In this document: in pieces, positions 24,368 through 36,946 of the stretch
How the letters are laid out: every line of letters starts with the position of its first letter
Position numbering within the stretch: position 1 is the stretch's first letter
NCBI GenBank assembly: GCA_022606135.1
Contig: JABYQN010000011.1
Coordinates: forward strand, 2,170,001 to 2,234,000
Origin: Fomes fomentarius
Lineage: Eukaryota > Basidiomycota > Agaricomycetes > Polyporales > Polyporaceae
DNA: 64,000 nucleotides
Reading direction: 5' to 3'
Notes under the pieces: generated by a model
Seen by the model: the letters and a program-made list of their open reading frames with translations, nothing else
The model's database searches: none
Told to the model about the DNA's origin: nothing
Translations under genes and position numbers: made by a program

Positions 24368-27300
24368 ATGTCCGACCCCAAGGTCGAGAAGGAGGCCGGC
24401 CCCGCCGAGCCGGCCAAGGAGACGGCTCCCGAGCCCGAAAAGAGGAAGAGAGAGTACAAGGATTTTGGCGAGGAGGAAGACAAACCTACCCGTACGTGTT
24501 TTCTTCGCCATTGCATCGCGTCCATTCCACTCAAAACGCGTCACAAAAGACGCCAAGGTTGACATGTCCCAGGTAAATATCATCTTGTCCACTTGTTTCC
24601 TTGTCGCGTTGTTGACTTTGCCGCGCCTCTCAGATTCAGCTCAAGGCCGAAGATCTCTACGACAAGGAGAAGGTCGATCTCGAGACCATTGTCGTCGATG
24701 ACGTTTTCAAGTTGCTTCAGTGCGACGAGAAAGGTCTGACTGACGAGGAGGCCAACCGCCGTCTTGAGCTTTTCGGTCCCAACAAGCTTGAGAGTGAGGA
24801 ACAGAATGCGTTCCTGCAGGTACGTGTTTTTGCTACTCACTCGTGTTGAGTTCGTTAGTTCGTGATTTTGACGCACCGTCCATTTGTAGTTCCTCAGTTT
24901 CATGTGGAATCCGCTTTCTTGGGTCATGGAAGCGGCCGCGCTCGTCGCTATCGCGCTTTCGAACGGAGAGCACCGTCCGCCGGACTGGCAGGATTTCGTC
25001 GGTATCGTCACCCTGTTGCTCATCAACTCTGCCATTGGTTTCTACGAAGAGCGCAACGCCGGTAATGCGGTCAAGGCGCTCATGGATTCGCTCGCCCCGA
25101 AGGCCAAGGTCAAGCGTGCTGGGCAGTGGCGTGAGATTGACTCCGCTCAGCTCGTTCCTGGTGACATGATCTCGTTCAAGATTGGTGACATCGTCCCAGC
25201 GGACTGCCGTCTTACGGAGGCGATCAACGTTTCCATCGACCAGGCCGCCCTTACGGGTGAGTCTCTGCCTCAGAGCAAGAAGACTGGCGACCAGTGCTTC
25301 TCGTGAGTATCATCTCCGTATCGCGCGTCTTTTCTGTTTAACAGTTGTTCCCAGGGGCTCTACTTGCAAGCAGGGCGAGGCTGAGGGTGTAGTCATTTCC
25401 ACTGGTCCCAACACGTTCTTCGGTCGTGCTGCCAATCTCGTCGGGCAGGATGACGACACCACTGGTCATTTGCAGAAGATCCTTGCCCAGATCGGTTCCT
25501 TCTGTTTGGTTGTTATCGGTATCTTCGTGCTCGCAGAAATATTCTGCTTGTACGCTGGCTTCCGTTACACTTATCGCCGTGGTCTCGACAACATCCTGGT
25601 GCTCCTGATCGGTGGTATCCCCATTGCCATGCCCACTGTCTTGTCCGTTACCCTCGCCGTGGGTGCCCAGCAGCTTGCGAAGTACAAGGCTATCGTGACC
25701 CGTATCACGGCCATCGAGGAGCTCGCGGCTGTCACTATCCTCTGCTCCGATAAGACTGGTACACTCACTACCAACAAGCTTACCATTGACCGAGACACCA
25801 TTCGTACATACGGCCCCTTCTCGGCTGAGGACGTCGTTCTCCTCGCCGCCTACGCGTCGCGTACCGAGAACCAGGATGCTATCGATACTTGCGTCGTCGG
25901 TGCCATCGGCGATCCTGCTCGCGCTCGCGCTGGCATCAAGCTCCTCGATTTCAAGCCCTTCAACCCTGTTGACAAGCGTACCGAGATCACCTACCGCGAG
26001 GAGTCTTCGGGCAAGCTGAAGCGTGTCACCAAGGGCATGACTGGTATCATCATCGAGCTCTGCACACGCAACAAGACCGACGACATCGAGAACCGCCTCG
26101 AGGCCGACGTTGAGGAGTTCGCTCAGCGTGGTCTTCGTGCGCTGGCCGTTGCGTATGAGGAGGTCGATGGTGATGATCCGGAGGGTGAGGGTAACGGTTT
26201 CGAGCTCATTGGTCTCCTCGCCATCTTCGACCCTCCCCGTGAGGACACCAAGCAGACGATCGACGACGCTATTTCTCTCGGTGTGCGTGTCAAGATGGTC
26301 ACCGGTGATCAGCTCGCTATCGCGAAGGAGACTGGTCGCCGTCTTGGCCTCGGTGACCACATGTACCCCGCCAAGGTTCTCAAGGATGGTCCTGAGCCCG
26401 GTAGTCGCTTCCGCACCCTCGACGACATGATCCTCGACGCCGATGGCTTCGCTGGTGTCTTCCCCGAGCACAAGTACGAGATCGTCAAGCGTCTCCAAGC
26501 TCTCGGTCATCTGTGCGCCATGACTGGTGATGGTGCCAATGACGCTCCTGCGCTTTCCCGTGCCAACGTCGGTATTGCCGTCGAGGGTGCTACGGACGCT
26601 GCTCGCTCTGCCGCTGACATTGTCTTGACCGAGCCTGGTCTCTCAACCATCGTCCACGCCATCCGCGGTTCGCGTATCATCTTCCAGCGTATGAGGAACT
26701 ACGCCATCTACGCTTGCGCCGTTACCATCCGTATCGTCGTCTGCTTCGCCATTCTCGCGTTCGCGTTCAAGTTCGATTTCCCGCCATTCATGGTCCTGAT
26801 TATTGCCCTGCTCAACGACGGCACTATCATGACCCTCTCCGTCGACCGTGTATTGCCTTCCAACACGCCTGATAGTTGGGATTTGGCCGAGATCTTCGCA
26901 TACGCCGTTGCATACGGTCTCTACCTCACCGTGTCAACGTAAGTGTTTTGTCTTCATGGCGTACCTGAATATCTGCTTATTGACCCTTATTCAGTGTTGC
27001 GCTCGTTGCCATCATCATACGCACGGACTTCTTTAACAGGAAGTTTGGTGTCACTCTTTCTGGCGGGGCGACCCAGGCTTTCGACCACAACGACCGTCAG
27101 CTCCATACCATCGTCTACCTTCAGGTCGCCATCATCTCGCAGGCTCTTATCTTCGTGACGCGTGCGCACGGGTTCTTCTTCATGGAGCGTCCTTCGTTTG
27201 CTCTTATGGGCGCGTTCTGCATTGCGCAGCTCATCTCGTCGATCATTGCTGCGTACGGCAACTGGGGCTTCACGCAGGTGGAGGCTATCTCTGGTGGCTG

Positions 27301-27707
27301 GATTGGTATCGTCTGGGTTTGGGTACGTCACTTCCGGACATGGTATAATCTTTCTAGATGCTAACCTGATTGTATAGGATATCATCTGGTTCTTCCCTCT
27401 TGACCTGATCAAGTTCGCGATGAAGGCCACGATCATCAAGCGCCTCCGTGCCCGCCACAACGAGGCACTTGCCCAGCAGGTGAAGCAGAACGAGAGCGGC
27501 ATCCCGATCACGCGCACCCAGTCCCGTGCGGCTTCCATTCACGAGTCGTTGTACTCGAACCGTGTCTCGTTCATCCGTCGCGCTGCCCGCAAGGTCGGCT
27601 TCGGTCAAAAGATTTCGATGAAGCCCGAGGAGCTCCAGCGTTTCAGCTCTATCCAGGCTGCGCGCACTGGCAGTGTCCTTGCGCGCCACCCCTCTAGACC
27701 TTCGTAG
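24368..27707 (+). CDS. PMA1: Plasma-membrane H+-ATPase (P-type, P3A, PMA1-like)
   Basis: Seven exons fit consistent GT-AG sites: 24368-24491, 24550-24572, 24634-24819, 24890-25302, 25355-26938, 26995-27322 and 27378-27707. The product is just under 1000 residues, normal for the family. Family marks in order are the acidic N-terminus, TGESLPQSK (actuator), the phosphorylation site CSDKTGTLT, the nucleotide-domain motif KGMTG, the hinge [18 protein letters not shown], and [16 protein letters not shown] before the last membrane helices. It pumps protons out of the cell at the cost of ATP and drives nutrient uptake. The C-terminal tail ([16 protein letters not shown] onward) is the expected autoinhibitory region but lacks a plant-type YTV end. 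Exon 2 is only 23 bases. Codon use is strongly biased to C-ending codons, as expected for high expression. Confidence 0.97.
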
Positions 27708-28690
27708 ATGGACGGCAGCGGCACCCTCGATCGGTAGCGTGTAGCGAACGAAGGCAGCAGCAACTTGTGGTGTCATTTCCGCGTATTCGTGGAGGCGCAT
27801 ACCCATACCCCCTTTGACCGACCCCGCAATCCTAGAACTCACTAGTCTGCTCGCCCTCGTTTTGTCGACTCGTTCCCCGGCGTCCTGTTGCGTGCACGTT
27901 CGTTTTCCGTTCCTCTGTCTCGGAGTACTACCATCATGACATGTACCTGCCCTTGCGCCGCGTTACGACATTCTTGTTTCCCTGTGACGTTGCGGTAGCC
28001 CTCATCATTAATTCATTACAGCATGGCGTAGGGTTGCAGATGATATCTAGTACACGTATCTAGCATAACGAGAGAAGAAATAATAAAAGCAGATATAGAG
28101 CAAAAGCTTTGAGTGTGAGAGGAGACCATGCGCGCGAAATGAACCTGACTTGCGACCACAATCATCACGTCAGCTCCTAGTTTCTAGTTTCGGTATCCTT
28201 TCTCGATCCCGCCTGGTTAATGCACCTTATTCAAGTGAAGACATACACCTCCGTTGGCCTCCTCTCCGATGTCCTACCTGTGTATATGCACTACTATGTC
28301 GTTTCTGTGTGTACGAAAAGGCGACGAAGTACGACTCTGGTATCATTCGTAACTGGTGAGCAAATCTGGCACGGTTTTGAACTGGCGTTGCATGCGGAGA
28401 GCTGGAGGAGTCAGAGCAAGTACGGGTGGTTAGATCCAAGGTGCGGCCCTGTGTTACACTTCCCTGATGCTACGCGCTCCAAGTGGTGTTTGCCTCGCCG
28501 AGTCGTCAAGTCCTCCTCTCAGCTCTTGGCTCTCAAGGCAGGGCCGGCAGAGCTCCCCACAAAATGATATGTTCATTGGTTTGACGTCGCCTTTCGCGGT
28601 CGGGGGCGTGCTGCAGTTGCAGCTATATTCATTGTGGAAGTGGAAGCGCATCGAGGATGGCGGAGGTATTTACATGTGCAAGGGCGGGTG
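27708..28690. other. PMA1 3' region and intergenic
   Basis: A likely 3' untranslated region containing AATAATAAAAG near 28078 (possible polyadenylation signal), followed by sequence in which I see no gene. Confidence 0.4.
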
Positions 28691-28805
28691 GCCTTCGTTG
28701 TGTGGGACGGGTATCAGACGATAACCTACCAGACCGAGGGTATGGGCGGACGTCAGACAAACCTGTCATAGCGAGCGTGGCCTTCGCGCGGAGGATGGCA
28801 GTCTG
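28691..28805 (+). repeat. Direct repeat, left copy
   Basis: CCTTCGTTGT.TGGGAC ... ATGGGCGG.CGTCAGA ... ACCTGTC.TAGCGAGCGTGG and the following GGATGGCAGTCTG recur at 31093-31179 in the same orientation. This copy carries about 30 extra bases in the middle. The pair flanks the kinase-like gene. Confidence 0.7.
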
Positions 28806-29673
28806 CGGGGCGGTACGATTTTGCACACCGTGTGAGGAGCGTGCGCGAGCTCGCAAGGCCGATGAAGCGGAAGATGATTCGATGAAGGCGCGCTATGGGC
28901 TCAAGAGTGTACCGACAGGATTGGTGTATGTCCTGGCCGCACTGAATGCTGCAAGAAATAACGCTGAACGACTTCTGATGTAAGAGGCCATACTTCTAAC
29001 TTGTTCTTGTTGTCTTATATGCTCATCCAGGCTCGTGAGCGAATCGAGTTCGCGCCTCTCCCTGTTTCATAAGCGCCACAACCGGGATTCCAGATCTTCA
29101 TTCTCGCAGGGGCGATCGAGGGGTTGCAATCTCGGCGAGTGTCGGGCTGTATATGATTGTCATGCAGTAACGACTTTTCTCCTCCAGCGGCACGACTCGG
29201 TAGGACTCGCTTCTCTAGTATTCACTTGAGCTGCCGACTCAGCACGACCCGTCCTATCACGCCAACCGCGAGCCTGCCTCGCAGAAAGCTATGAGGGTGC
29301 CGGGGCCCGTGAATGAGATTCCGAGCGGACCTCGATGCCCAAGGCGGACAAAGCAACTGTGCGTCGTGCCTACACCCGAGAACAACTACACCCATTTTTA
29401 GAGCACATCGTCTTCTGACACTCGCCTGGAAGATAGCAAGGAGTTGCGTGCGTAACCAATCGAGCGAGCGTAACGGCTCGGTCCGTGACATCAATTGCGG
29501 TCCTGTTAGGTACTCATCGATTCCAAAGCGAGGAATAAGTCGCAAGCGGTCCTGAGGACCTCCGACCAGGTGTCCGTAGTTCAACAAGACATCTCCGTTG
29601 TTCACATTGCAGAATATATCTGGACAACGAGATCTCTACAGCGGACGGGATTGAGCCTCGATGCCGACGACGC
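28806..29673. other. Intergenic with possible minus-strand relic
   Basis: Mostly featureless. On the minus strand near 29510-29620 a frame reads CNVNNGDVLLNYGHL and RLRLIPRFGIDEY, which looks protein-like, but start, end and family are unclear and it could not be joined to the kinase-like gene. Confidence 0.3.
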
Positions 29674-30816
29674 TTAGCACCATCCTTCCTCCATCTGTGT
29701 AAGTATCCAATTAATCCTATCCTTGTCCACTCGGTGCCCATACTTCGGGCTGACATTCGTCAACACTGCGTCCTCCAGGTCAATCAACCGGTACTTGAAC
29801 ACGCGGTTGAGCAGCGGAGACGGCAAGCTCGGCAATCCCGGCGGGGACTTGGGTGCGTACACGATGTTGGCGTACCGCCAGTCTCCGAAAAATACCCCAT
29901 AATCGTAAAGTTCTTTGTCCATATCATACAAAGCCCCCCTGCGAGAGCGAGAGTCAGTTTACAAGTGGCTACTGGAGAGTATGAAACACACGGAGACGAC
30001 TCACTTGAGATCCTTCGGGACAGGAGCGCAGGAAACATGCCCGCCCACCTGCGCCAGCAGGAGCACGGTGAGAGTCGCAAGTTGGTTCGGCATGTCGAAC
30101 TCATCCAACTCCCTGGGATATGACATCTCAGGCTCCCAGGGCTTCACCATGTACTCCATCAGGTTCACGTAACGGCGGAAAAAGCCGTAGCACCGCGGGA
30201 TGACAGAGCCCTGCAGAGCGTGCAGACGCTTGTACATTGCCGCTTCATTACCAAGGTGGCGACCTTGGTGCTCGAGCGCAACCTTCAGCAAGAGGTTCGG
30301 CATGTTCCATGCCTCGCCATTGAGCCGGGTGACTTTGAAGACGAGGTGACGCTCTCCTTCAGAGATGCACGCGCCGAGCTTCAAGACCAGCTCGAAGTTG
30401 GCGTCCGGGGGGTCGAGTGGGGTAGGAGGGACAGTTGGATGAGGGATGTAAGGGAGGTACCGCTTGCTCTTCGAACAGAGTGTGAAATTGACATCTTCTG
30501 CGGGCTTGTCGTACTCGTCGCGCGGAATATAGAGGTCGAGCTCGGCGCCGTTGTTGTCGACGATCAAACCCCGGACAATGAGTGATGTGACCGTGTTTAG
30601 CTGCTGTAAAGAGTTGAGCCCCGTCATCAGCCTCGCGCGTAGCCACGTCACATGATTGAGACATGAACCAGGGGAGACTTCAAGTTGGTTTGGCCACCAG
30701 TGCTTGGATCCATGATGTACTCGTGGGCGTAACGGTGGTGCCTCAGATGTAGCCTGACAGAGAGTGATGAAGTTACCGGGAGAATGAGAGGATGGATATG
30801 ACGGATGGCATAGCAC
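29674..30816 (-). CDS. Fungal kinase-like (APH/protein-kinase fold) protein
   Basis: Two exons: 30005-30816 and 29674-29938, joined by a GTGAGT...CAG intron so that PKDLK runs into GALYDMDKEL. The N-lobe shows LLLKVALEHQG (candidate ATP-binding Lys) and NEAAMYKRLHAL (paired Glu). The linker is LMEYMVKPWEPE. The catalytic loop reads FFGDWRYANIV, with the Asp and Asn of the HGD...N pattern kept but His changed to Phe. The metal-binding loop is RLIDLEDA, like the DFE variants common in agaricomycete kinase-like families. It is about 358 residues if the ATG at 30816 is correct; an extra upstream exon reaching toward 31072 is possible. The substrate is unknown, and it could be an aminoglycoside-phosphotransferase-like small-molecule kinase or a pseudokinase. 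Confidence 0.6.
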
Positions 30817-31092
30817 TTCTGGCGCCTATGTAGCTTCTACGCAGGCTGTAGAGCGCTTGCTGATCCCACCACCTTCTTCCTTCAACCTGCGTCGGTCCGA
30901 AAACCCTTACATCCCACATTCCAGACTCGTACCCTGCACCCACGAGCTCACTCCACCAACCAATTCCACTTTTCCCGCTGCCCGCGCGTACTCCAATTGG
31001 TTTGTCGGGTTCGGAAGGGTCGGCACCGTTGGGCGTTTGGCTCGAAGCTCCCTCGCGGAAACCTTCAATCACTTTGATTGTGGATAACCGGC

Positions 31093-31179
31093 AGCCTTCG
31101 TTGTCTGGGACATGGGCGGCCGTCAGATGTACACACCTGTCCTAGCGAGCGTGGCCTTCGCGCGGGGGATGGCAGTCTG
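31093..31179 (+). repeat. Direct repeat, right copy
   Basis: This is the shorter copy of the repeat at 28691-28805, including TAGCGAGCGTGGCCTTCGCG and GGATGGCAGTCTG. It lies just upstream of the kinase-like gene. Confidence 0.7.
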
Positions 31180-31577
31180 GCGCTACCGCCGCCTTTTCCC
31201 TCCCACCATCAGCCACTGGCATATCAAAGACTAGGACGAGCTTCTGAGCATGACTAGCCCTTGGACTAGCCCTGATGTCTCTGATGAAGCCCTACTGGTG
31301 CTTTCGCAGATAGCCACCGATGGAGCGCAGGTACTTCGCGAACTCGCAAGAACACCAGGCGCAAATACGAGGCAAACGTTCATCTCCTCATTTCTTCACA
31401 TGCGATCTCACCATGTCCTGCACATGCAGATATCTGGACCAAGTGAGATGCAAGTTCTGCCCATCAGAGAGTCGCCTCTAATTGCTGTACGTTCCCGCTC
31501 GTCAACTCGACTTTCTACACGGCCTTTTTACAGAAGCAGCGTCAATCACCGAAGTGTTGCGCAATGCGGCTGTCCCG

Positions 31578-33191
31578 ATGAATCGCCTGCCGCCCGAGAT
31601 ACTAGCGTACATCTTTTCCTTGGTGCGCGGTAGGATGCCATAACCCGCTCAGTTTCCAGCCAGCTGGCCGTTCTTTATTTACAAAGTCCGGGATCTGGAC
31701 CCAGTCCTACTCGTATGTCGACGATGGCGGGAGGTCGCGCTCTCAACGCCGTCCCTGTGGTCCGATATGGACCAGGACGACTTCGTGGGCGACCGTGTGT
31801 TCGGGCGCACTGCCTCGGCTCCTCTTTCCATACACGATCACTACGATCGCAGCACACCTTTCTTGGTCTGGGAGCGCAGTAGCCTTCACGCTTCTCGATT
31901 GCAAGCGGTGCACACTCACTTGGGACTGCTGATCGAGGGGAGCCGACCTGAGAACCTGGAGCACTGCAAGCTCTCTGTGTACTATGCAGGCCCCCTTCTG
32001 CCAATGCTGTTCTGCGGGGAGGACAATCACAAGCTACGGTCCCTATACCTCGACAGGCTCAACTTTTTACCCTTCAATCTCTTCCCCGCACTCACACTTT
32101 TCTCCTTCTCCCTATGTCGATCATGGTCCAGTAAAGGCGGTCTCGTCCGCTTCCTCACCGGAAGTCCCAAGCTCAAGGAGCTGTATATCTGCCGAGTTGA
32201 CGTTGGGATGCATGCCAGGCTGGCTGCGAACGAGCCAACCAGGTGGCAATCGGTCACACTCCCCGAACTGCAGCGTTTTGCCTTTGATGGGCATGGGGAG
32301 CTGTCCATCATCTCTGCGTTTCGCAGGATTTCTTCCACCATTATCGTGTCGGATACCTGCGACAGCTACTATACACCCGTGAGGACGTCGGGAGAAGATT
32401 CCATTGATGCACTGTTGAGTGTCCTTCCAGGAGAGAAGCAGTTCACAAGGATGCGGCTTGACTTCTCCGGCAGGACCCTGCTCCAACTCGTCGGAGCCCG
32501 GGGCTCACTGTCCTTGTCTCCAACAGTCACACAGACCGCACACTGGAAAGACCTGATCAACCTGATCACCTCCTCGCCCTTCTTTGCTCACATCAAGGAG
32601 CTCTCGCTCTGTCTGGACAAGCACGACTATGAGCGCATAGCATCATTACCTCCTCTCCTCGCATGCTTCCCGAAGCTCAGGGGCCTCGTCGTTACGTACC
32701 CAAAACGCCTCTCATCCCGCTGGCACATTATCGACTTCACAGACCTGTGATGGCTGCTGATGCCGCTGCTCTGCTCCTGGGAGGACGGTTCCGTCGCCTG
32801 TCCCCTCCTGGACACACTCTGCATCTACTTGCCTGCGTACACGAAGAACGTCGACCAGCTCCACTGGATCTTCTCGTCCCGCCCGTGGTTCTGCCGCATC
32901 GAGCAGCTTGTCGTCGGGTATGAGCCCGGGATTGAGCTGGAGGTGCTTGCGTCCGTGTACAGCTTGGAGCGCCGTGTGACCGAGTATGCATTGTGCAAGG
33001 TGGAGGCTCCGGCGTGGATATCGTCGGATTGGGTCCTGGGCGCGCCGCAAGTGTTCAGGCGGTTGATGGGCGTGAGAGCGGATTGGCCGGTGTGGTCGGA
33101 GAGTAAGTCACGTCGCCGTGCTGTCAGGAGAGTCGTACTCAAAGGAAGCTTTGAAGATTCTAGGTGCGAGGAGACCACGCGATATTTGTAA
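31578..33191 (+). pseudogene. F-box protein gene interrupted by an in-frame TGA
   Basis: MNRLPPEILAYIFSLVR starts at 31578 and is a canonical fungal F-box opening. The exon ends at 31629 (G|GTAGGA) and continues at 31660 with WPFFIYKVRDLDPVLLVCRR, completing the F-box. A long Leu-rich part follows (LPELQRFAFDG, LVRFLTGSPKLKELYICRVD, IKELSLCLDKHDYERIASLP). The frame meets TGA at 32748-32750 after HIIDFTDL, yet the same frame stays open for another 146 codons with the same style of sequence (LLCSWEDGSVACPLLDTLC, WIFSSRPWFCRIEQLVV) to 33191. F-box proteins recruit substrates to SCF ubiquitin ligases. The TGA may be a recent nonsense change, a readthrough site or a sequence error. A protein-coding exon upstream of 31533 is likely (AASITEVLRNAAV precedes the Met). 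Confidence 0.65.
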
Positions 33192-35807
33192 CAAACTGCG
33201 CGAGGAGGGCAAGATCGTCCGGATGGATCATTTGCCTGTCTCGTAGATAGCTCATTGTCTTTCCAGCAGTCTCCCCCATAGACTGCTGTCTCTCGAGTCT
33301 GGGTAATGTGAACGTTCGTTCTCTGAGTATGAATACTCTTGAGTAGTCTCCGTCCCCTAGTAACCGAGGATTTGAGAGCAGCCGACTCTGAATAAGATGG
33401 ATATCGTACACATACACGAGTGGAATGAACGAACAGAGGACCAGCATGTCCGCACTGGTAGAGCCGCGGGCGCTTACCCATCCTTACGCGCCGATCGCCT
33501 CTTCGAGTCTGCCACCACCACGCTCGCGCTCTGCGTCACTGTCACGACGGGCGATGGCAAAAGCTCCGCCCCAGAATATGACGGGAATTATTCTCCTGTT
33601 CTGGAAATATTCCCAAACTATTCAGGTCCGGAATGTGCATACAAGGAGATTCAAAGTCCGAGAGGGTTTATTACTTTCAATTACTTATCCAAGCTACCCA
33701 GATTCCAGTCCGATCTCCCAAAGTATTCAGGACCGGAATAGGAGAGCATTCTCGCCCATATTCCACGCCTGTTCTGGGGGGCAGCTTTAGCTGTTGCCCC
33801 TCGTGTGTTCGTCGACCCTTCACGGGAACGCACCGCCTGCTCTGCCACTTGGTGAAAAATATATGACCATATGAACTTGACATTGAGCTTTGGGACGGGA
33901 CGAGGCGGCCCGTGGGGGAACACATAGGTGAGTCTTTTCATATGCTTCAGGATGTACAGGTGAATTGCTGCGGCCCGACGCGTCTGAGGATGAGCACGCA
34001 AGAGATTGATAAGGATACGTCTATGAGGCCAGCGTACACGTCGAGCCGGGACGGACACCGGTGCAAAGTCAAGGATACTCGGCAGGCAGTCTCCCTTGGA
34101 CTCTGCAATGAGAGCAGATGCTTCCATTGGTTGTCCCGTGAGCATATGCTGCGACTGGGAGAGTACGTCTTAAGCCTCGTGACACTGAAAGCACCCGGAT
34201 CAACGGCAGCATCGGTATGTACGTGTCAAGAGCTCGAGAGAGACGCACAGCACCGGTGAATCCATCGACACTTCTGCGCTTGGGGTCCGACTTCGCCTTG
34301 AGACCATGCGGATACAGAGGTCTGTAGCTGTGCGCTGCCGCCGACATGAGCTGCACTTGGAGTAGGAAAAGAGATGTCCGGGGCCTCGCGTGCGTGTGGA
34401 ACGCAATAGCGACATGCGACCGGGCAGAGGTGAGACACCAGCACAATGGAGATTTGCGTGTAGTCACTCCGTCGGCCGGACGAGGTGGGAGCGAAATGAG
34501 AAGTCTGCTGAGGTAAATGAGTCTCTTCGTGGGTCTCAGACAAGATGCATCGACATAACTCTTGATCTGGTACATGTCCGGCAGCAAATCACTGGCGAGT
34601 TGATGTTGATATGTGTACACCGGGTGGCGATCTGGCAGCTGTGAGACACAGAGATGGCACCGACGAGGTGAGCATCCATACTGGCCATCCATTGACATTG
34701 AATTCCCCTGTGGGCGATTCCTGTTGGGCAACACAGTTAGTCTGTCGCAAGACTACGTGTTGACGGTTGATGCGTGTCTCGTGAGTGCGGGATGGTAGAC
34801 GAGAATGAATGTGTGGTCTGTGGTGTGGTCTGTGGTATGGTCTCGCGCGGTCTGGTGATCGAGCTGAGTTAGGACCTGTCAGTGGTATTCGTAATCCAGT
34901 GGGTGCATCATCCGCACCTTGAGAATACAAATTCCCCTTCAAGCTCATACAGAGAATGGTGTGTACGCCCAAAATAAGAGACACATGGCGACGTGTCTAG
35001 CGCTGTCACCATCCCGTGAGTCGCTGCTTGGAAACAAGGAAAGTGGTCAAATGGTCACCCGTACCACCTGTTCTCTGAGTACGCTCAGCTCATAGAGGAC
35101 TCCAACGGTACATTTGCTAGCTCATAACGACAATACACATGTATGATATTGGGAGTATGACTTGAGCTTTGTTTGTGCGGTTTCTTAGGACTGTCATTGC
35201 ACGCACGTCTATGTCACCGCCTGAGCATATTATCAACGAGGCTTTAGAGCGCTTGTATTGCCAGGCACAAGTGCGGCAAGTGTGTGGTGGTTTGTGGGGC
35301 ATGGACTGGTAAGGGAGCTGTCAGGTCGTGGTGAGGTTCCGTCTAGTACATGATTGGGATCTTCGAGGAGTTGATCACTTCGTGAGATCAATGCACAGTA
35401 GAAGCCCCCATCTCCATGACCGTACACTGATAGGACACTTTTATGGTGTAGTATGGGGACCACAGTACTGGATCTACTACCCAGACCGTAGCCGTACAAG
35501 TACATACCCGTCTATGACGTGTTTATGAGCTGAGAAGCGTATGGGTATCGGTGTATGAGGTCTCTTGAATAGCCTCTAAGAGTGATATCTCGAGGAGTTG
35601 ATGAGTCGCGAGGTGCTCAGAAGACCATCAATTTCCAACAGAGCTCACAAAGGTCGCACCTTGCTGAACGAGTCTTGATGTTCAAGCCACAGTATGTTTG
35701 TACACTTCGATTGGCGTCGACTTCTTCGGATAAGTTAACGCAGTACACTCTACATCCCCTCAGTTGACTCTAATTGTTAACATAATAGCAGACAGCCTCG
35801 ATTACGA
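33192..35807. other. 2.6 kb without a confident gene
   Basis: Only short open frames in all frames. An 18-base direct repeat (about ACTATTCAGGTCCGGAAT) occurs at 33617-33634 and 33721-33739. A TGGTCTGTGG-type short tandem repeat lies near 34812-34845. Nothing else could be supported. Confidence 0.35.
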
Positions 35808-36946
35808 TTACTTCAAAGCCTTTGCGTATCTGTCGGACAATATGACAGCTCTCTCCTTCCAAGCGGTTGACGAGGACGAAATACGCATGGACGCGTTACG
35901 GAACGTGAATTGATTCTCCTACTTGAGATAGTGAGCTCTGAAAGTGCCTTGCATGTGCTAATTATGTCGTGCTCACCAGGGAAGGATTGACCAGGTTTGC
36001 CTGAGCGGCGGAGAGGTAACGGCGTACCTCATATGTCAACTGTAAGGATGCTTGCTGATCAGTAGCGTGGTGAGCTAGGAGTAGTTGGCATACCGTTCTA
36101 ATCAACTCGTTGCAGATGGAATCGAGCAATTCACGCATTCTATACAGGTTCTGTCGCATATCCTGTATTACCGACAGTATCCCTGCAATGATCCCGTTGT
36201 CTTGTGCCCTCTGCGCTGTGCTAAGATTGATTCTGTAAGATCCTAAACCCTTGGAGCTACGTACCCTCTCTCGTGCCCTAGGGTGTACTATTCAACTTTG
36301 TATGAAACAAGACTAGGTAATGATTTTACTAACCTAGCAAGATTGTGCTCCCAAGCAGTCACCTCGGCGGGTGCTTGTTTGACCTCGGTATGGGGTTTGG
36401 GGTTCCTGCCCAACGCTTGAAGCTGCTGGTGTAGACTGGTCAGGCTGTCGTTCAAAGACACGAACGTATTATCTTGTTTAGAGTAGAGTTTCGGAAGTTG
36501 CTAAGTAGGACTAATGATGTTGGCAGTGGAATAAGCTAGCTATAGGTGTCCGCACCTGATTTAAAGCGTTGAACTTGAATGTGACATCCTCGAGGGTAGT
36601 GCAATATTGGGGAAGAATAACATACACTAACAGACCCTTAGTTTATACCGTACGCAACGGATATATCAAAACATACCCTCAATGGTCTCCGCAAGCATTG
36701 CCGCAGACCCCTCAGAGGCGTTGACAAGTGCTTGAAAGTTCTGCATCAAATCATCAGTGCTATGGCGTCGTGACGATGTGAGGACAATAATACCTCTCGC
36801 ATGCCCGTCCACTGTTCAAGAAAACGAGTGTCATGGGCGGCATCAACACGATTGATCTTGTGTAAATTGCCTACAAATGCAAGGCGCACTGCACGGGTGA
36901 GCTCGCATAAGGTCTCGACACGTCCAGAAAGCTTGTTGTTAGCCAT
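35808..36946 (-). CDS. Multi-exon all-helical protein, non-hydrophobic type (unrecognised)
   Basis: The ATG at 36944-36946 reads MANNKLSGRVETLCELTRAV. Small exons follow, each bounded by usable GT-AG sites: NFQALVNASEGSAAMLAETI; TTLEDVTFKFNALNQ; QLPKLYSKQDNTFVSLNDSL and on to AWEHNLAR; INLSTAQRAQDNGIIAGILS to CNELIRT; YEVRRYLSAAQANLVNPSL; and a last exon ENQFTFRNASMRISSSSTAW to TAA at 35808-35810. The composition (Leu, Ala, Gln, Asn, few Gly/Pro) predicts mostly alpha-helix with coiled-coil character. There is no signal peptide and no obvious hydrophobic segment. It is divergent to, and about 1.1 kb from, the helical gene at 38021. I do not recognise a named family. Confidence 0.55.

Noticed and set aside
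25338..26510. A 390-codon open frame antisense to PMA1
   Set aside because: It is the mirror of highly biased codons in the main PMA1 exon. It has no start context, splice sites or family signature of its own, and is rich in Leu/Asp/Glu/Thr as expected for a shadow frame.
33569..33782. Possible MITE around the ATTCAGG.CCGGAAT repeats
   Set aside because: The would-be terminal repeats match poorly and mostly in direct, not inverted, orientation; only the 18-base direct repeat is certain.
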